This document shows positions 25,540-34,098 of a stretch of DNA of 64,000 nucleotides, piece by piece. This DNA comes from Myxococcales bacterium (lineage in GTDB: Bacteria; Myxococcota_A; Polyangia; Palsa-1104): contig PNAM01000016.1 in NCBI GenBank assembly GCA_003170275.1, positions 116,472-180,471 on the forward strand, written 5' to 3'. The position numbers and the translations under genes are program-made. Positions within the stretch are counted from its first letter, which is position 1. Each line of letters starts with the position of its first letter. A model generated the notes under the pieces. That model worked only from the letters and a program-made list of their open reading frames with translations. It made no database searches and was not told the DNA's origin.

Positions 25540-26628
25540 ATGCGGTTGTTCTCGATTCGGGGCTACGCGATTGTGGCGAGCGCGTTGGTGGTCTTCGGCT
25601 GCGATGCAACCATGCGGACGCACGGCACCGGCGGAGTCGGCGGCGGCGGTAGCGGCGGCAGCGACGGCACGGGGGGAACCGGCGGTACCGGTGGCACCGG
25701 AGGGACCAGCGACGACGGCGGCGGCGCCGACGGCGGGAACAACTGCGGCGTGCAGAACTTCATGCTGGTGCACGGCTCCACGCCCGACCTGCTGATCATC
25801 ATGGACAAGTCGGGCTCGATGAGCGACGACGCGAACGACATGACGCTGACCGGCGCCAAGGCCCCCAACTCGAAATGGATCCAGATGGTCACCGCGATCG
25901 AGCAGGCGGTGCAGACGGTCACCACCATCGACTGGGGCCTGATGATGTTCTCCAACGACTCGAGCTGCGGCGTGCCGGCCGCGCCCGACGTGGCGGTGGC
26001 CGCGAGCAGCGGTGCGGCGATCAAGACCGCGCTCGATGCCGCGTCGCCGGGCGGGCTCACCCCGACCACCGCGGCGATCAACAGCGCCGCCGCCTACTTC
26101 ATGTCCGCGATCGACAACGACGGGCATCCCAAGTACCTGCTGCTCGCCACCGACGGCGAGCCCAATTGTGGAAGCGGCTTCGCCGGCGACGACGCCAACG
26201 CGGAGATGGCGGTCGCCGCCGCCGCCAGCGCGGGCATCCACACGTTCGTGGTGGGCATCGGCGGCAACACCGGCGCCGATCAGACGCTCTCGGTGATGGC
26301 GATGAACGGCCTCGAGCCGAACAAGACCGTCGGCCAGAAGGCCTACTACTCGGTCTCCAAGACCGCCGACCTGGTCACCGTGCTCAACACCATCGCCGGA
26401 CAGATCGTCTCGTGCAGCTACGCGCTGCAGACCGCGCCGATGAATCCGGATCTGGTCAGCATCCAATCGAACAACACCACCGTGCCCCGCGATCCCACGC
26501 ACATGGACGGGTGGGACTACGGCCCCAACGATCTTTCGATCATCTTCTACGGAACGGCGTGCAACGACCTGCAGGGCGGCCTGACCACCAGCGTGAGCGC
26601 GATCTTCGGCTGCCCGCCGGTCTCCTAG
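25540..26628 (+). CDS. von Willebrand factor A domain lipoprotein
   Basis: A 362-residue lipoprotein (VVFGC, Cys21). A Gly/Thr/Ser-rich linker (about 29-66, largely Gly-Gly-Thr) leads to a vWA domain. The MIDAS metal site is present: DKSGSM (Asp89, Ser91, Ser93) and ATDGEPN downstream. VWA domains bind proteins through a divalent metal, often in adhesion or complex assembly. The C-terminal 80 residues have one or two conserved Cys and are unassigned. GGAGG lies 5 bases before ATG 25540. It starts a co-directional cluster with a TPR protein and two lipoproteins. Confidence 0.85.
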   Translation: MRLFSIRGYAIVASALVVFGCDATMRTHGTGGVGGGGSGGSDGTGGTGGTGGTGGTSDDGGGADGGNNCGVQNFMLVHGSTPDLLIIMDKSGSMSDDANDMTLTGAKAPNSKWIQMVTAIEQAVQTVTTIDWGLMMFSNDSSCGVPAAPDVAVAASSGAAIKTALDAASPGGLTPTTAAINSAAAYFMSAIDNDGHPKYLLLATDGEPNCGSGFAGDDANAEMAVAAAASAGIHTFVVGIGGNTGADQTLSVMAMNGLEPNKTVGQKAYYSVSKTADLVTVLNTIAGQIVSCSYALQTAPMNPDLVSIQSNNTTVPRDPTHMDGWDYGPNDLSIIFYGTACNDLQGGLTTSVSAIFGCPPVS

Positions 26629-26669
26629 CTCGTCGCTGCATTCCGTTCGTCTGTGTTACGCTCGGCAAC

Positions 26670-27362
26670 ATGCGCGTCCCGGTTGCTGCGCTCGCTGCCC
26701 TCCTCGCGCTCGCGGCTGCCAACGCGCACGCCGAAGGTCCGGCGCCCACCGACGCCCGCTCGCACTACGAGACCGCGACCCGGTCGTTTGCCGTCGGCGA
26801 GTTCGCCAAGGCGGCCGAAGAGTACCAGGAAGCGTACATGCTCAAGCCCGACCCCGCGCTCTTGTACAACGCGGCGCAGGCCTATCGGCTCGCAGGGAAC
26901 CAGGACAAGGCGCTGATCCTGTACCGCAACTACCTGCAGCTCTATCCGCGCGAGCGGAACATCGACGAGGTGCGCGGGCAGATCGCCAAGCTCAAGCACG
27001 CGATCAGCGCCGGCGATCAGGCGAAGAGCGCGCCGCCCATGGGCACCACCGAGCCGCGACCGCTTCCACCGGCCAGGCCTCCCGTCGAGGATTCGCCGCG
27101 GGCGTCCGTCCACCCGCCGGCCGAGCCGCCAGTCGCTGCGCCGGTCGCTGCGCCGGTCGCTGCGCCGATCGCAGCCACCCCGACCCACGCGGCGAGCGTC
27201 GAGCGCAAGCCGATCTACAAGCGCTGGTGGCTGTGGACCATCGTCGGCGTGGTGGTCGTGGGCGGCGCGGTGGCGGCGGCGGTCCTGCTCGCGCCGACCA
27301 GCCCATGGTCGAACACCCCCGACGTCGGCCCCGGCGTGAGCCAGGCGCTGGTGCACTGGTGA
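26670..27362 (+). CDS. Exported TPR protein with C-terminal membrane anchor
   Basis: A 230-residue protein with a Sec signal peptide (cleavage after AHA, about residue 21). Residues about 28-110 form two or three tetratricopeptide-like repeats (ARSHYETATRSFAVGEFAKA, then LYNAAQAYRLAGNQDKALILY). A Pro/Ala-rich linker with three perfect 12-base DNA repeats (27132-27167) encodes repeated PVAA. A hydrophobic helix (about 190-210) follows a basic patch. This layout is typical of myxobacterial periplasmic TPR scaffold proteins. Its stop overlaps the start of the next lipoprotein gene (GTGA), implying translational coupling. Confidence 0.75.
   Translation: MRVPVAALAALLALAAANAHAEGPAPTDARSHYETATRSFAVGEFAKAAEEYQEAYMLKPDPALLYNAAQAYRLAGNQDKALILYRNYLQLYPRERNIDEVRGQIAKLKHAISAGDQAKSAPPMGTTEPRPLPPARPPVEDSPRASVHPPAEPPVAAPVAAPVAAPIAATPTHAASVERKPIYKRWWLWTIVGVVVVGGAVAAAVLLAPTSPWSNTPDVGPGVSQALVHW
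27132..27167. repeat. Three perfect 12-base tandem repeats in the TPR gene
   Basis: GTCGCTGCGCCG is repeated three times without change and encodes repeated Val-Ala-Ala-Pro in the flexible linker. Slippage here would add or remove four residues without changing frame. Confidence 0.85.
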
Positions 27363-28171
27363 GCCGGATCGCGTTCGCGCTGGCTGCGCTGCTGGCCGGT
27401 TGCACCGCCGGAGAGCCGACCAGCTTCGGCGTCAACCTGCGCATCGAGAGCGCCGGCCTGCCAGCCGACCAGCGCGCGCAGATCGTCAGCGGCCGCTTGC
27501 GCGTGACCGGCGACAGCCCGACGCCGTTCGAGACGACCTTGAAGAACATCGGCGGCGCCATCGGCTCCGGCGAGCTCCGCGTCCACTACATCCCCGGGAC
27601 CCACACCGGCCGGCTGGTCATGACGTTCGACGCGCTCGACGCCAACGGCGCGTCGTTGGCGAGCGGCGCCAGCGATCCGATCGACCTCGTCGACGGCAAG
27701 GCCGTGCCCTCCACCATCACCCTCGGCGCGGCGCTCCCCGATCTCGGCACCAGCGACGCAGGCGACGCCGGCCCGCTGGTCGATCTCGGCGCGCCCCCGG
27801 ATCTCTCGCTGCTGCGCTGCGCCGAGCTGATCAACTGCCTCAACCTGTGCCAGTCGCAGACCTGCGTCGACCAGTGCTCGATGGCCGCGACCGCGACCGC
27901 GGCGAGTCTGTTCAACACCGTCGAGGCTTGTATCGGCACCATCTGCGGGGTCGATGCAGTCGACGGCGGAGCCGACGGCGGCGCGGACGGCGGCGCCGGC
28001 CCGTGCTCGGGCGCCGGCGCTCAGTCCCAGGCGTGCACCGACTGCTCGTACGAGGCGCAGACCGGCACCAGCTCGACTGGCATGACCCAGCAGCCCTGCA
28101 TGCCCGACGCCTCGTCGTCGTACTGCGGAAAGTGCGTCGACCCGCTCGTCGCCTGCTCCAACGACCAATAG
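27359..28171 (+). CDS. Lipoprotein with beta-rich domain and Cys cluster
   Basis: A 270-residue lipoprotein starting at GTG 27359, overlapping the TPR gene's stop. The lipobox is LLAGC. Residues about 20-120 are beta-rich (TSFGVNLRIESAGL) with no named family. The C-terminal 100 residues hold a Cys-rich region (CAELINCLNLCQSQTCVDQC) and Gly/Asp repeats (DGGADGGADGG). The gene is coupled to the preceding TPR gene, so the pair probably acts together in the envelope. Function unknown. Confidence 0.72.
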   Translation: MSRIAFALAALLAGCTAGEPTSFGVNLRIESAGLPADQRAQIVSGRLRVTGDSPTPFETTLKNIGGAIGSGELRVHYIPGTHTGRLVMTFDALDANGASLASGASDPIDLVDGKAVPSTITLGAALPDLGTSDAGDAGPLVDLGAPPDLSLLRCAELINCLNLCQSQTCVDQCSMAATATAASLFNTVEACIGTICGVDAVDGGADGGADGGAGPCSGAGAQSQACTDCSYEAQTGTSSTGMTQQPCMPDASSSYCGKCVDPLVACSNDQ

Positions 28172-28174
28172 GCC

Positions 28175-28540
28175 ATGCGCGCGCTGCCGGCTGTGATCCT
28201 GCTCGCCGGTTGCGGACTGTTCGGCGGCGGCAGCGGCGGCAGTGGCAGGGGCGGTCGCCAGAGCCGCGGAGCGGAGACCACCCCGACGATGCGCAGTCAC
28301 CTGGAGGTGACCTTGCTGAATCGCTGCGCTCACCCCGTCGAGGTCTGCTACGGGCCGGAGACCTGCCTGACGCTCTCCGGCAGCGCGCCCCGCGTGGTCC
28401 ACGCCGAGACGACGGGCAACAGCCAGATCTTCGTGAGCCTCAAGGACTCTGCGAGCGGCGTATTCGCCGACGTCACCTTCGCCATGATCGTGATCGACGC
28501 GAGCTGCGCGCACCTCGATCGCCAGATCAAACCTCGATGA
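28175..28540 (+). CDS. Small lipoprotein
   Basis: A 121-residue lipoprotein (LLAGC) with a Gly/Ser/Arg linker and a short beta-rich region containing four cysteines (NRCAHPVEVCYGPETC, later ASCAH). It starts three bases after the preceding lipoprotein's stop, so it is probably in the same operon. No family recognised. Confidence 0.65.
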   Translation: MRALPAVILLAGCGLFGGGSGGSGRGGRQSRGAETTPTMRSHLEVTLLNRCAHPVEVCYGPETCLTLSGSAPRVVHAETTGNSQIFVSLKDSASGVFADVTFAMIVIDASCAHLDRQIKPR

Positions 28541-28557
28541 TGGGGCGAGCAGCCTAG

Positions 28558-29124
28558 CTACGAGAAGGCATGGAGCCAGAGCGGCGGTAGGAGCGCGATG
28601 CCGATCAGCACGTGGCAGGTCGCGCAAGCGGTCACCCAGCGACTGGCGGTCCTGCGGACCCATGCGTCGTACTGGGGCGCCGTCCCCCGCTCGAGGAAGT
28701 AGTGTCGTCCGTCGGGACGGAGCAGCCGCCGCTCGGTCGAGCGGAACGGCCCGCAGCGCTCGACGTGCAACGTCACGCGACCAGCGAAACAGACCGCGTC
28801 GCCGTCGCGCAGCTGCGTCCCCCCGCAGCGAATGCCTGCCTCCAGCTCGATGCGCTGGCCGTTCACCTGCAGCTCGAGCGCTCCGAGCGTGCTGCGGCGC
28901 AAGGTGCCGCCGGTGACGCGCGGCCTCCGCCGCACCCACACGACGCACACGACCACCGCGAGCGGGGTGCCCAGCATGAACACGAGCAGCAGCAGCTCGG
29001 CGATGAACCACGCGGGGCGGTCGTCGAACGCGAGTCCCACCCGAAGCGCGACGACAACCGAAAACCCCGAGATGGTCAGCGCGAACCCGAGCGCGACCAG
29101 CGCGAGTGAGGAGATGCGTCCCAC
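28558..29124 (-). CDS. Integral membrane protein of unknown function
   Basis: A 188-residue protein with two N-terminal transmembrane segments (about 7-30 and 40-66), a 90-residue soluble region (about 70-155) containing RRSTLGALELQVNGQRIELE and a beta-rich pattern, and a C-terminal hydrophobic helix (about 163-183). Three membrane helices overall. The start codon is GTG 29124. It sits alone between co-directional exported proteins and has no domain I recognise. Confidence 0.68.
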   Translation of the reverse strand: MGRISSLALVALGFALTISGFSVVVALRVGLAFDDRPAWFIAELLLLVFMLGTPLAVVVCVVWVRRRPRVTGGTLRRSTLGALELQVNGQRIELEAGIRCGGTQLRDGDAVCFAGRVTLHVERCGPFRSTERRLLRPDGRHYFLERGTAPQYDAWVRRTASRWVTACATCHVLIGIALLPPLWLHAFS

Positions 29125-29146
29125 CCGACCGATTCTACCAGCGTCA

Positions 29147-29749
29147 TCAGCGGAAGAGCTGAACTCCGACTGCGCAATCGACGGTGAAGTCGAGTCCGAT
29201 CGGCTGCACCGAGCCGAGCCGGGAATCGGTCGTCGACACCAGGCTGAAGCCGACGCCGAGGCGGCCGAACAGCCGCAACCTCCGGGACAGGCCGAACGCG
29301 AAGGCGGGGCCGAAGCGGTGGCTGAAGACGAAGTTGCTGAATCCCCGCCGACCGAGCCCGATCAGATCGAAGTCGACGCTGTTGCGGATCGCCATGAACA
29401 GCACGTGCGAGCTCTCGGCGGCCCGACGCCGGGTCAGCTTGAAGTACGGCGTTCCCCACTCGCCGCCGAGCTGCAGCCCACCGACCGGCACCTGGGGCGC
29501 GCCGCCGACCAGCGCGCCGACGTGGAGCTCGGCGCCGATCAGATCGATGCCCGCGCGCACGACGAACAGACAGCTCTGGGCGTCGCGCGCATCTGCGCAG
29601 GCGGTGCCGAGGGAGAGCGCGAAGAAGACCCGGCGCTCGCTGGTGCCGATGGGTGCCGCCGCGCCGCCCGGCTCATCGGCGCTGGCCGGCACCGCTACAG
29701 AGGCGAGCGCGATCATCGCCGCCTGGCGCAGCGCTCGCTGAAGCATCAT
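29147..29749 (-). CDS. Predicted outer-membrane beta-barrel protein
   Basis: A 200-residue exported protein. Signal peptide to about residue 24 (VPASA). The mature part shows alternating hydrophobic strands (VFFALSLGTAC, GIDLIGAELHVGALVG, FAFGLSRRLRLFGRLGVGFS) and ends in Phe-Arg, close to the aromatic C-terminus usual for beta-barrels. It may be a small porin-like or barrel-type lipid-binding protein. Not assigned to a named family. ATG 29746 is an alternative start. Confidence 0.62.
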   Translation of the reverse strand: MMLQRALRQAAMIALASVAVPASADEPGGAAAPIGTSERRVFFALSLGTACADARDAQSCLFVVRAGIDLIGAELHVGALVGGAPQVPVGGLQLGGEWGTPYFKLTRRRAAESSHVLFMAIRNSVDFDLIGLGRRGFSNFVFSHRFGPAFAFGLSRRLRLFGRLGVGFSLVSTTDSRLGSVQPIGLDFTVDCAVGVQLFR

Positions 29750-29762
29750 CCCCCGATTCCTC

Positions 29763-30359
29763 TCAGCGGTCGCGCTTCAGGTCGCGGAAATCGATCTCGA
29801 AGCCGTGGGTGGGGCTGTTGTTGGTGCACATGAGCAGGTTGGGCAGCAGCACCCCCTGCTCCGCAATCGGCAGCGGCCAAAACGTCTCCATCCCGAAGAA
29901 CTTCACGGGGACGGGCGGCAGGGCGTTCAACTGATAGAGCCCTTCGAGGTGGTCTCCGTTGGCCTGGAGCTTGAATTGATGCCAGGCGATGTGACCGACG
30001 AGGTGATCGGGCCCAAACCGAAGATCGACGCTCTCGTTTCCCCCGCCGCGCTCGGTCGTGGCGCCGACGATTCGCCTCTCCGTCGGGCTGACCGCGGCGA
30101 CGACGAAGCGGCTTCCGTTCGAGCGCAAGTCCAGCGCGCCGGTCGCGTTCGGAACGGTGCCGATCTCGTACTGCGTCCGGTGGAAGCAGACGTTGCCTGC
30201 GATCACCGTCCCATCGTCCCACAGGTGCGTGCTCGACTGAAACGAGACCTCGACCTTCGATTTCCCGTTGCTGTTGAGACCGCCGCACCCAACCGCGAAC
30301 AGGGCCACGACGGCGATCCGCCGGCCGCTCGGGTGCCCCATCAGCGCGCTGCTCTCCAT
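29763..30359 (-). CDS. Lipoprotein of unknown function
   Basis: A 198-residue lipoprotein with lipobox FAVGC. A hydrophilic beta-rich body (GTVIAGNVCFHRTQYEIG, LVGHIAWHQFKLQANGDHL) contains several His residues but no recognised motif. ATG 30359 has GGGGTGG about 5 bases upstream; ATG 30341 is a second choice. It begins 20 bases after the stop of the Cys-rich lipoprotein and is probably co-transcribed with it. Confidence 0.65.
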   Translation of the reverse strand: MESSALMGHPSGRRIAVVALFAVGCGGLNSNGKSKVEVSFQSSTHLWDDGTVIAGNVCFHRTQYEIGTVPNATGALDLRSNGSRFVVAAVSPTERRIVGATTERGGGNESVDLRFGPDHLVGHIAWHQFKLQANGDHLEGLYQLNALPPVPVKFFGMETFWPLPIAEQGVLLPNLLMCTNNSPTHGFEIDFRDLKRDR

Positions 30360-30379
30360 CGCACCACCCCGGCAGAACT

Positions 30380-31162
30380 CTACTGGCAATCGGTCGTGTG
30401 GACGCAACCTTCGTAGCAGCCATTCGAGTAGGCGACGGTGAAGGCGCCGTTGCAGGCGGAGTTGGAGCAGTCGGGCGGAGCGCTGTTGCAGAGCGCCGGC
30501 CCTTTGCAGTCGGCGCCGGCGCCGCTCACGCAGTGGCTGAACGGGGTGCAGCAGCAGAGCGCGCAGTCGCAGGCGGCGGGCTCGAAGACCGGGTGGCAGT
30601 CGCTGCGCGCAGCGCACGAGGTGTCGTCGGCGAGTTGGTCGCAGGATTGCGGCGGCGGGCAGGGCGGCGGCGCGCAGTCGCCTTGCGGCTCGCTCGGGTT
30701 GGCGCAGTGGACGAACCCCGGATGCGCCGGGTCGCAGCTCGGGCAATAGTCGGCGCGGCAGTCGAAGCGCGCGGTGCACTGCGACTCGTCGAGGCCGTTG
30801 CAGTTGGTGCAGGCGAGCGTGCACACCGTCGCCGGATCGGTCGGATCGAGGCAGCCGGCGAACACCCCGCAGCAGCCGGACAGGCGGCAGCCGAAGCCGG
30901 CCGCGGCTGCGCAGTCTCCCTGGGTCTTGCCGTGACAGATCGGGGCCGGGCAGTAGTCGGGGCAGGCGAAGCCGGGCTGCGGTCCACCCTTGTCGTAGCA
31001 GCCGTCGAACGTGGTGCCACCCTCGCAGGTCGGGCAGCTGATCACGTTGCACGAATCGTCGGCGCGGCAGCTCGCCTCGTCCTTGTGATCGGCGCAGGAA
31101 CCGCCCGCCAGCGGGCGCGTACAGCCAGCGGCAAGCGCGAGGATCAACAGGATGCTGCGCAT
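30380..31162 (-). CDS. Large Cys-rich lipoprotein
   Basis: A 260-residue lipoprotein (LAAGC) with about forty cysteines in the mature part, arranged as repeated 40-50-residue modules of the form DxSC..CPxC..C (for example DESQCTARFDCRADYCPSC and DTSCAARSDCHPVFEPAAC). It looks like a multi-domain disulphide-rich surface protein, similar in style to the smaller Cys-rich lipoproteins nearby. No catalytic motif is visible. It is the first gene of a minus-strand run reaching 28558. Confidence 0.78.
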   Translation of the reverse strand: MRSILLILALAAGCTRPLAGGSCADHKDEASCRADDSCNVISCPTCEGGTTFDGCYDKGGPQPGFACPDYCPAPICHGKTQGDCAAAAGFGCRLSGCCGVFAGCLDPTDPATVCTLACTNCNGLDESQCTARFDCRADYCPSCDPAHPGFVHCANPSEPQGDCAPPPCPPPQSCDQLADDTSCAARSDCHPVFEPAACDCALCCCTPFSHCVSGAGADCKGPALCNSAPPDCSNSACNGAFTVAYSNGCYEGCVHTTDCQ

Positions 31163-31295
31163 GGATTCCTCCTTCGCCGGGGTGAGAGCAATTTCAGCGC
31201 CACCCGGAAGTGCCCGAAACCCGTGAGCGAGCGCCAGCGGTGCGACTCAGATTTTCGAGGGACCCGGGCGCCACCGTCAGTGGCAGAATCGCGGG

Positions 31296-32195
31296 ATGGA
31301 CATTGCGCGTTTCGCCGCCGGAGCTCCCGCCGACGAGGTGTTCCTGGCGCTCGACCGCGACGGAGTGGTGGTCGTGGAGGGGCTGGCGAGCAACGAGCAG
31401 CTCGACCGGGTGGCGCGCGACCTCGCGCCGTGGCTGTCGCGGCCCGTCGACCAGAGCTGGCTCGGGAACAACCCCTTCACCGGGATGAAGACCCTGCGCA
31501 CCTCGGGTCTGATCGCCAAGTCGCGCGGCTGCGGCGAGCTGGCGGCGGCGCCGGATGTGCTGGCGCTCGTCGACCGCGTGCTCGGCCCGCAGTGCGCCCG
31601 CTTTCAGCTCAGCTTCACGCAGGGGATCGTGATCGGCCCCGGCGAACGGGCGCAGCCCCTGCACCGCGACTCGAGCATGTACCCGTTCCGCCGCCCCGGG
31701 CCGGAGCTGTTCGTCAACGCCATCTGGGCGCTCTCCGACTTCACCGCCGACAACGGCGCCACCCGCTTCGCCGTCGGCAGCCACGGTTGGCCGGAGGGCC
31801 GCGCGCCGGCCAAGACCGATGCACTCACCGCCGCCGCGATGGCCCGCGGCTCGGTCGTCCTGTACTACGGCTCGATCTATCACTCGGGCGGCGCGAACCG
31901 AACCTCCGACCAGCCGCGCACCGGGATCGCGTTCGGCTACACGCTCGGCTGGCTGCGCCAGGAGGAGAACCAGTACCTCGCGGTTCCACCCGAGGTGGCC
32001 AGGGGGCTGCCGATCGAGCTGCAGCGGCTCATCGGCTACGCCGAGCACCATCCGTTCCTCGGCTGGCACGAGGGGCAGGACGACGCGCTCAGCCGCGGCG
32101 GCGCGCAGCGACGCAACTACTCGACCACCCTGGTCGGCGGCGAATCGCTCTCGATCTCGGCGCTGCTGCGCGACGACGAAGCTGGAGCGGACTAA
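31296..32195 (+). CDS. Phytanoyl-CoA dioxygenase (PhyH) family protein
   Basis: A 299-residue Fe(II)/2-oxoglutarate-dependent oxygenase. The iron-binding HxD is His123/Asp125 in PLHRDSS, the distal His is His196 in YHSGGAN, and Arg208 (RTGIAFGY) should bind 2-oxoglutarate. Family members hydroxylate lipids, aliphatic acids or natural products such as ectoine; the substrate here is unknown. It has no signal peptide. It is isolated between two lipoprotein genes, so genomic context does not help. Activity is likely because the full facial triad is present. Confidence 0.88.
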   Translation: MDIARFAAGAPADEVFLALDRDGVVVVEGLASNEQLDRVARDLAPWLSRPVDQSWLGNNPFTGMKTLRTSGLIAKSRGCGELAAAPDVLALVDRVLGPQCARFQLSFTQGIVIGPGERAQPLHRDSSMYPFRRPGPELFVNAIWALSDFTADNGATRFAVGSHGWPEGRAPAKTDALTAAAMARGSVVLYYGSIYHSGGANRTSDQPRTGIAFGYTLGWLRQEENQYLAVPPEVARGLPIELQRLIGYAEHHPFLGWHEGQDDALSRGGAQRRNYSTTLVGGESLSISALLRDDEAGAD

Positions 32196-32234
32196 CGATG
32201 CGCCGCGTAGCCACGAAAGTGTTATCACTGTCTC

Positions 32235-33353
32235 ATGCGGACCTGGGCACTGGTTCTGGTGGCGCTCGCCGGATGCAACGCCGACCACGGCGCGGCGCTC
32301 ACCGACGGCAGTGTCGGCAGCGATCTGTCCTTCGCGCCGGCCGCCCGGCTGCCGTTTCCGCAGCTGACGCTGCACACCACCCAGGTGTTCTCCGCGCCGC
32401 AGCTGGTGACCATCACCTATTCGGATTTTGCGTTTCGCGATCAGGTCGAGAAGCTCGGCGACTTCATCGTCACCTCGCAGTGGCTCGCCGCAGTGGGCAA
32501 CGAGTACGGCGTGGGACCGGGCGTCCACCTGAAGAAGGCACAGCTTCCGGATGCGGGCCCGCCGACCATCACCGACGCGGCGATCGTCACCCTCCTCGGC
32601 CAGCTCGCGGGCGCGGGCACCATCCCCGCGCCGTCGGCGCAGAACGACCAGCTGGTCTACCTGGTGTACTTTCCGACCGCGACCAAGATCGACGACGGCA
32701 CCGGCACGATCCTGTGCCCGGACGGCTACGACGGTTATCACGCGTCGAGCCAGCTCAACGGAGTCACCTTCGCCTACGCCGTGCTGCCCGACTGTAGCGG
32801 CGTCCTCGACGATCTGACCAGCACCGTCGCGCACGAGGTGATCGAGTCGGCGACCGATCCCGATGACGCCTGGTACCTCGACGTGGCGGCCGGCGATCTC
32901 TGGTCCGGGCTGAACCTCGAAGAGGTCGGCGATCTATGCCAGGACGAGGACAACGTCACGGAAGCCGGCTGGGCGCTGCAGCGCAGCTGGTCCAACGCGT
33001 CCGCGATGGCCGGCCTGCCTCCGTGCGTGCCGATCCCCGAGGGCGAGGTGCTCCTCGACGTCACGCCCTCGCCGGCGATGGCGCTGAAGGTCAAGGCCGG
33101 CATGTCGACCACCTTCACGCTCACCGGGTGGTCGACGGTGCCGGTGCCGGACTGGTCGCTCAGCTCGGCGGTGACCGATTCGGCCGACTTCGATCCGATG
33201 GCGACGATCTCCGGCGACACCATCAACAACGGCACGACCTCGACGGTGACCTTGAGCGTCCCCGCCGGCACCGCCAGGGGCAAGGTCGGCTCGGCTCAGA
33301 TCTTCTCGGGCCCCGCCGGAAAGTTCTGGCCGGTCACCGTGATCGCAAACTGA
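32235..33353 (+). CDS. Lipoprotein with HExxE metalloprotease-like motif
   Basis: A 372-residue lipoprotein (LALAGC, Cys14). Residues about 45-240 form a domain ending in TVAHEVIESATDP (His200, Glu201, Glu204) followed by LNLEEVGDLCQDE (Glu230). The HExxE plus downstream Glu-x-Gly-Asp pattern is shared by a group of poorly characterised bacterial and fungal proteins with a metallopeptidase-like helix. Residues about 265-372 form a beta-sandwich C-terminal domain (Ser/Thr-rich, immunoglobulin-like). It may be an unusual zinc protease or a binding protein derived from one. No prodomain is seen. Confidence 0.7.
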   Translation: MRTWALVLVALAGCNADHGAALTDGSVGSDLSFAPAARLPFPQLTLHTTQVFSAPQLVTITYSDFAFRDQVEKLGDFIVTSQWLAAVGNEYGVGPGVHLKKAQLPDAGPPTITDAAIVTLLGQLAGAGTIPAPSAQNDQLVYLVYFPTATKIDDGTGTILCPDGYDGYHASSQLNGVTFAYAVLPDCSGVLDDLTSTVAHEVIESATDPDDAWYLDVAAGDLWSGLNLEEVGDLCQDEDNVTEAGWALQRSWSNASAMAGLPPCVPIPEGEVLLDVTPSPAMALKVKAGMSTTFTLTGWSTVPVPDWSLSSAVTDSADFDPMATISGDTINNGTTSTVTLSVPAGTARGKVGSAQIFSGPAGKFWPVTVIAN

Positions 33354-33364
33354 TCCCGAGCGGA

Positions 33365-34045
33365 CTAGAAGGTGGAGAAGCGCTCGAAGATCTTTTTCAT
33401 GCGGGACTCGTCGATCGTGTAGAGCAGGCCTCCCAAGGTGCACAGCGCGGTGCCCGTGATCGAGCTGGCCAGGATCGCGATTCCCTGTCCGTGGGGATCG
33501 AGGTAGTTCGTGAAGCCGAAGAAATAGCTGACTCCCAGGCTGACGAAGCCGAGCAGGCCGAGAGTCGTACCCCCGACGAAGATCCCGCGGCCGCGGTCGG
33601 CCTGCATTTCGCCGAGCAGGTGGTGCTGGTAACCGAGCCCGGCAGCGGAAAAGACGAAGCCGGTGGCGGAGGTGCTCGCGCCGATATAGGCGAGCAGCGG
33701 CACGGGGTCGGTAGGCTTGGGGGGATCGTACGAGGCGCCGCTGCGATTGCACGAGTCCTTCGGGTTGATCGCGTGCAGGGGATCGTTGGGGTCGCAGGGA
33801 TAGCCGGTGATGATGACGATCAGGACGCTCGACAGCGTGAGCGCGCCACCGAGCAGGCCCGTGAAGCTACCGATGCCGTACAGGACTCGTCCGCGGTGCC
33901 AGCGCTCGGCCATTCCGGGCGGCAGCGTCAGCCTCGGTGGCGACAGGCTGGGTGGAGAAAGGCTGGGTGGTTGCGCAGGCACCTCTTGCGCCACGGCTGC
34001 GGAAGCGCCGATGGCCGTGACCAGTAGAAAGGCGAACGAGCGCAT
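33365..34045 (-). CDS. Exported multi-pass membrane protein
   Basis: A 226-residue protein with a signal peptide (residues 1-19, AVAQ), a Pro/Ser linker repeating SPPSL, and four membrane helices (about 55-82, 113-135, 152-172 and 184-206) separated by short polar loops. It resembles small four-helix membrane proteins common next to myxobacterial kinases, but no family can be named. It is convergent with the metalloprotease-like lipoprotein. Confidence 0.66.
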   Translation of the reverse strand: MRSFAFLLVTAIGASAAVAQEVPAQPPSLSPPSLSPPRLTLPPGMAERWHRGRVLYGIGSFTGLLGGALTLSSVLIVIITGYPCDPNDPLHAINPKDSCNRSGASYDPPKPTDPVPLLAYIGASTSATGFVFSAAGLGYQHHLLGEMQADRGRGIFVGGTTLGLLGFVSLGVSYFFGFTNYLDPHGQGIAILASSITGTALCTLGGLLYTIDESRMKKIFERFSTF

Positions 34046-34098
34046 CCGTTTGATGATAGCGCGACACGAAGTCGGCGCGTGACCGAATATTTGCTCTT

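Noticed and set aside
27132..27167. Possible CRISPR-like tandem array
   Set aside because: The 12-base repeats are contiguous with no spacers and encode an in-frame PVAA linker.
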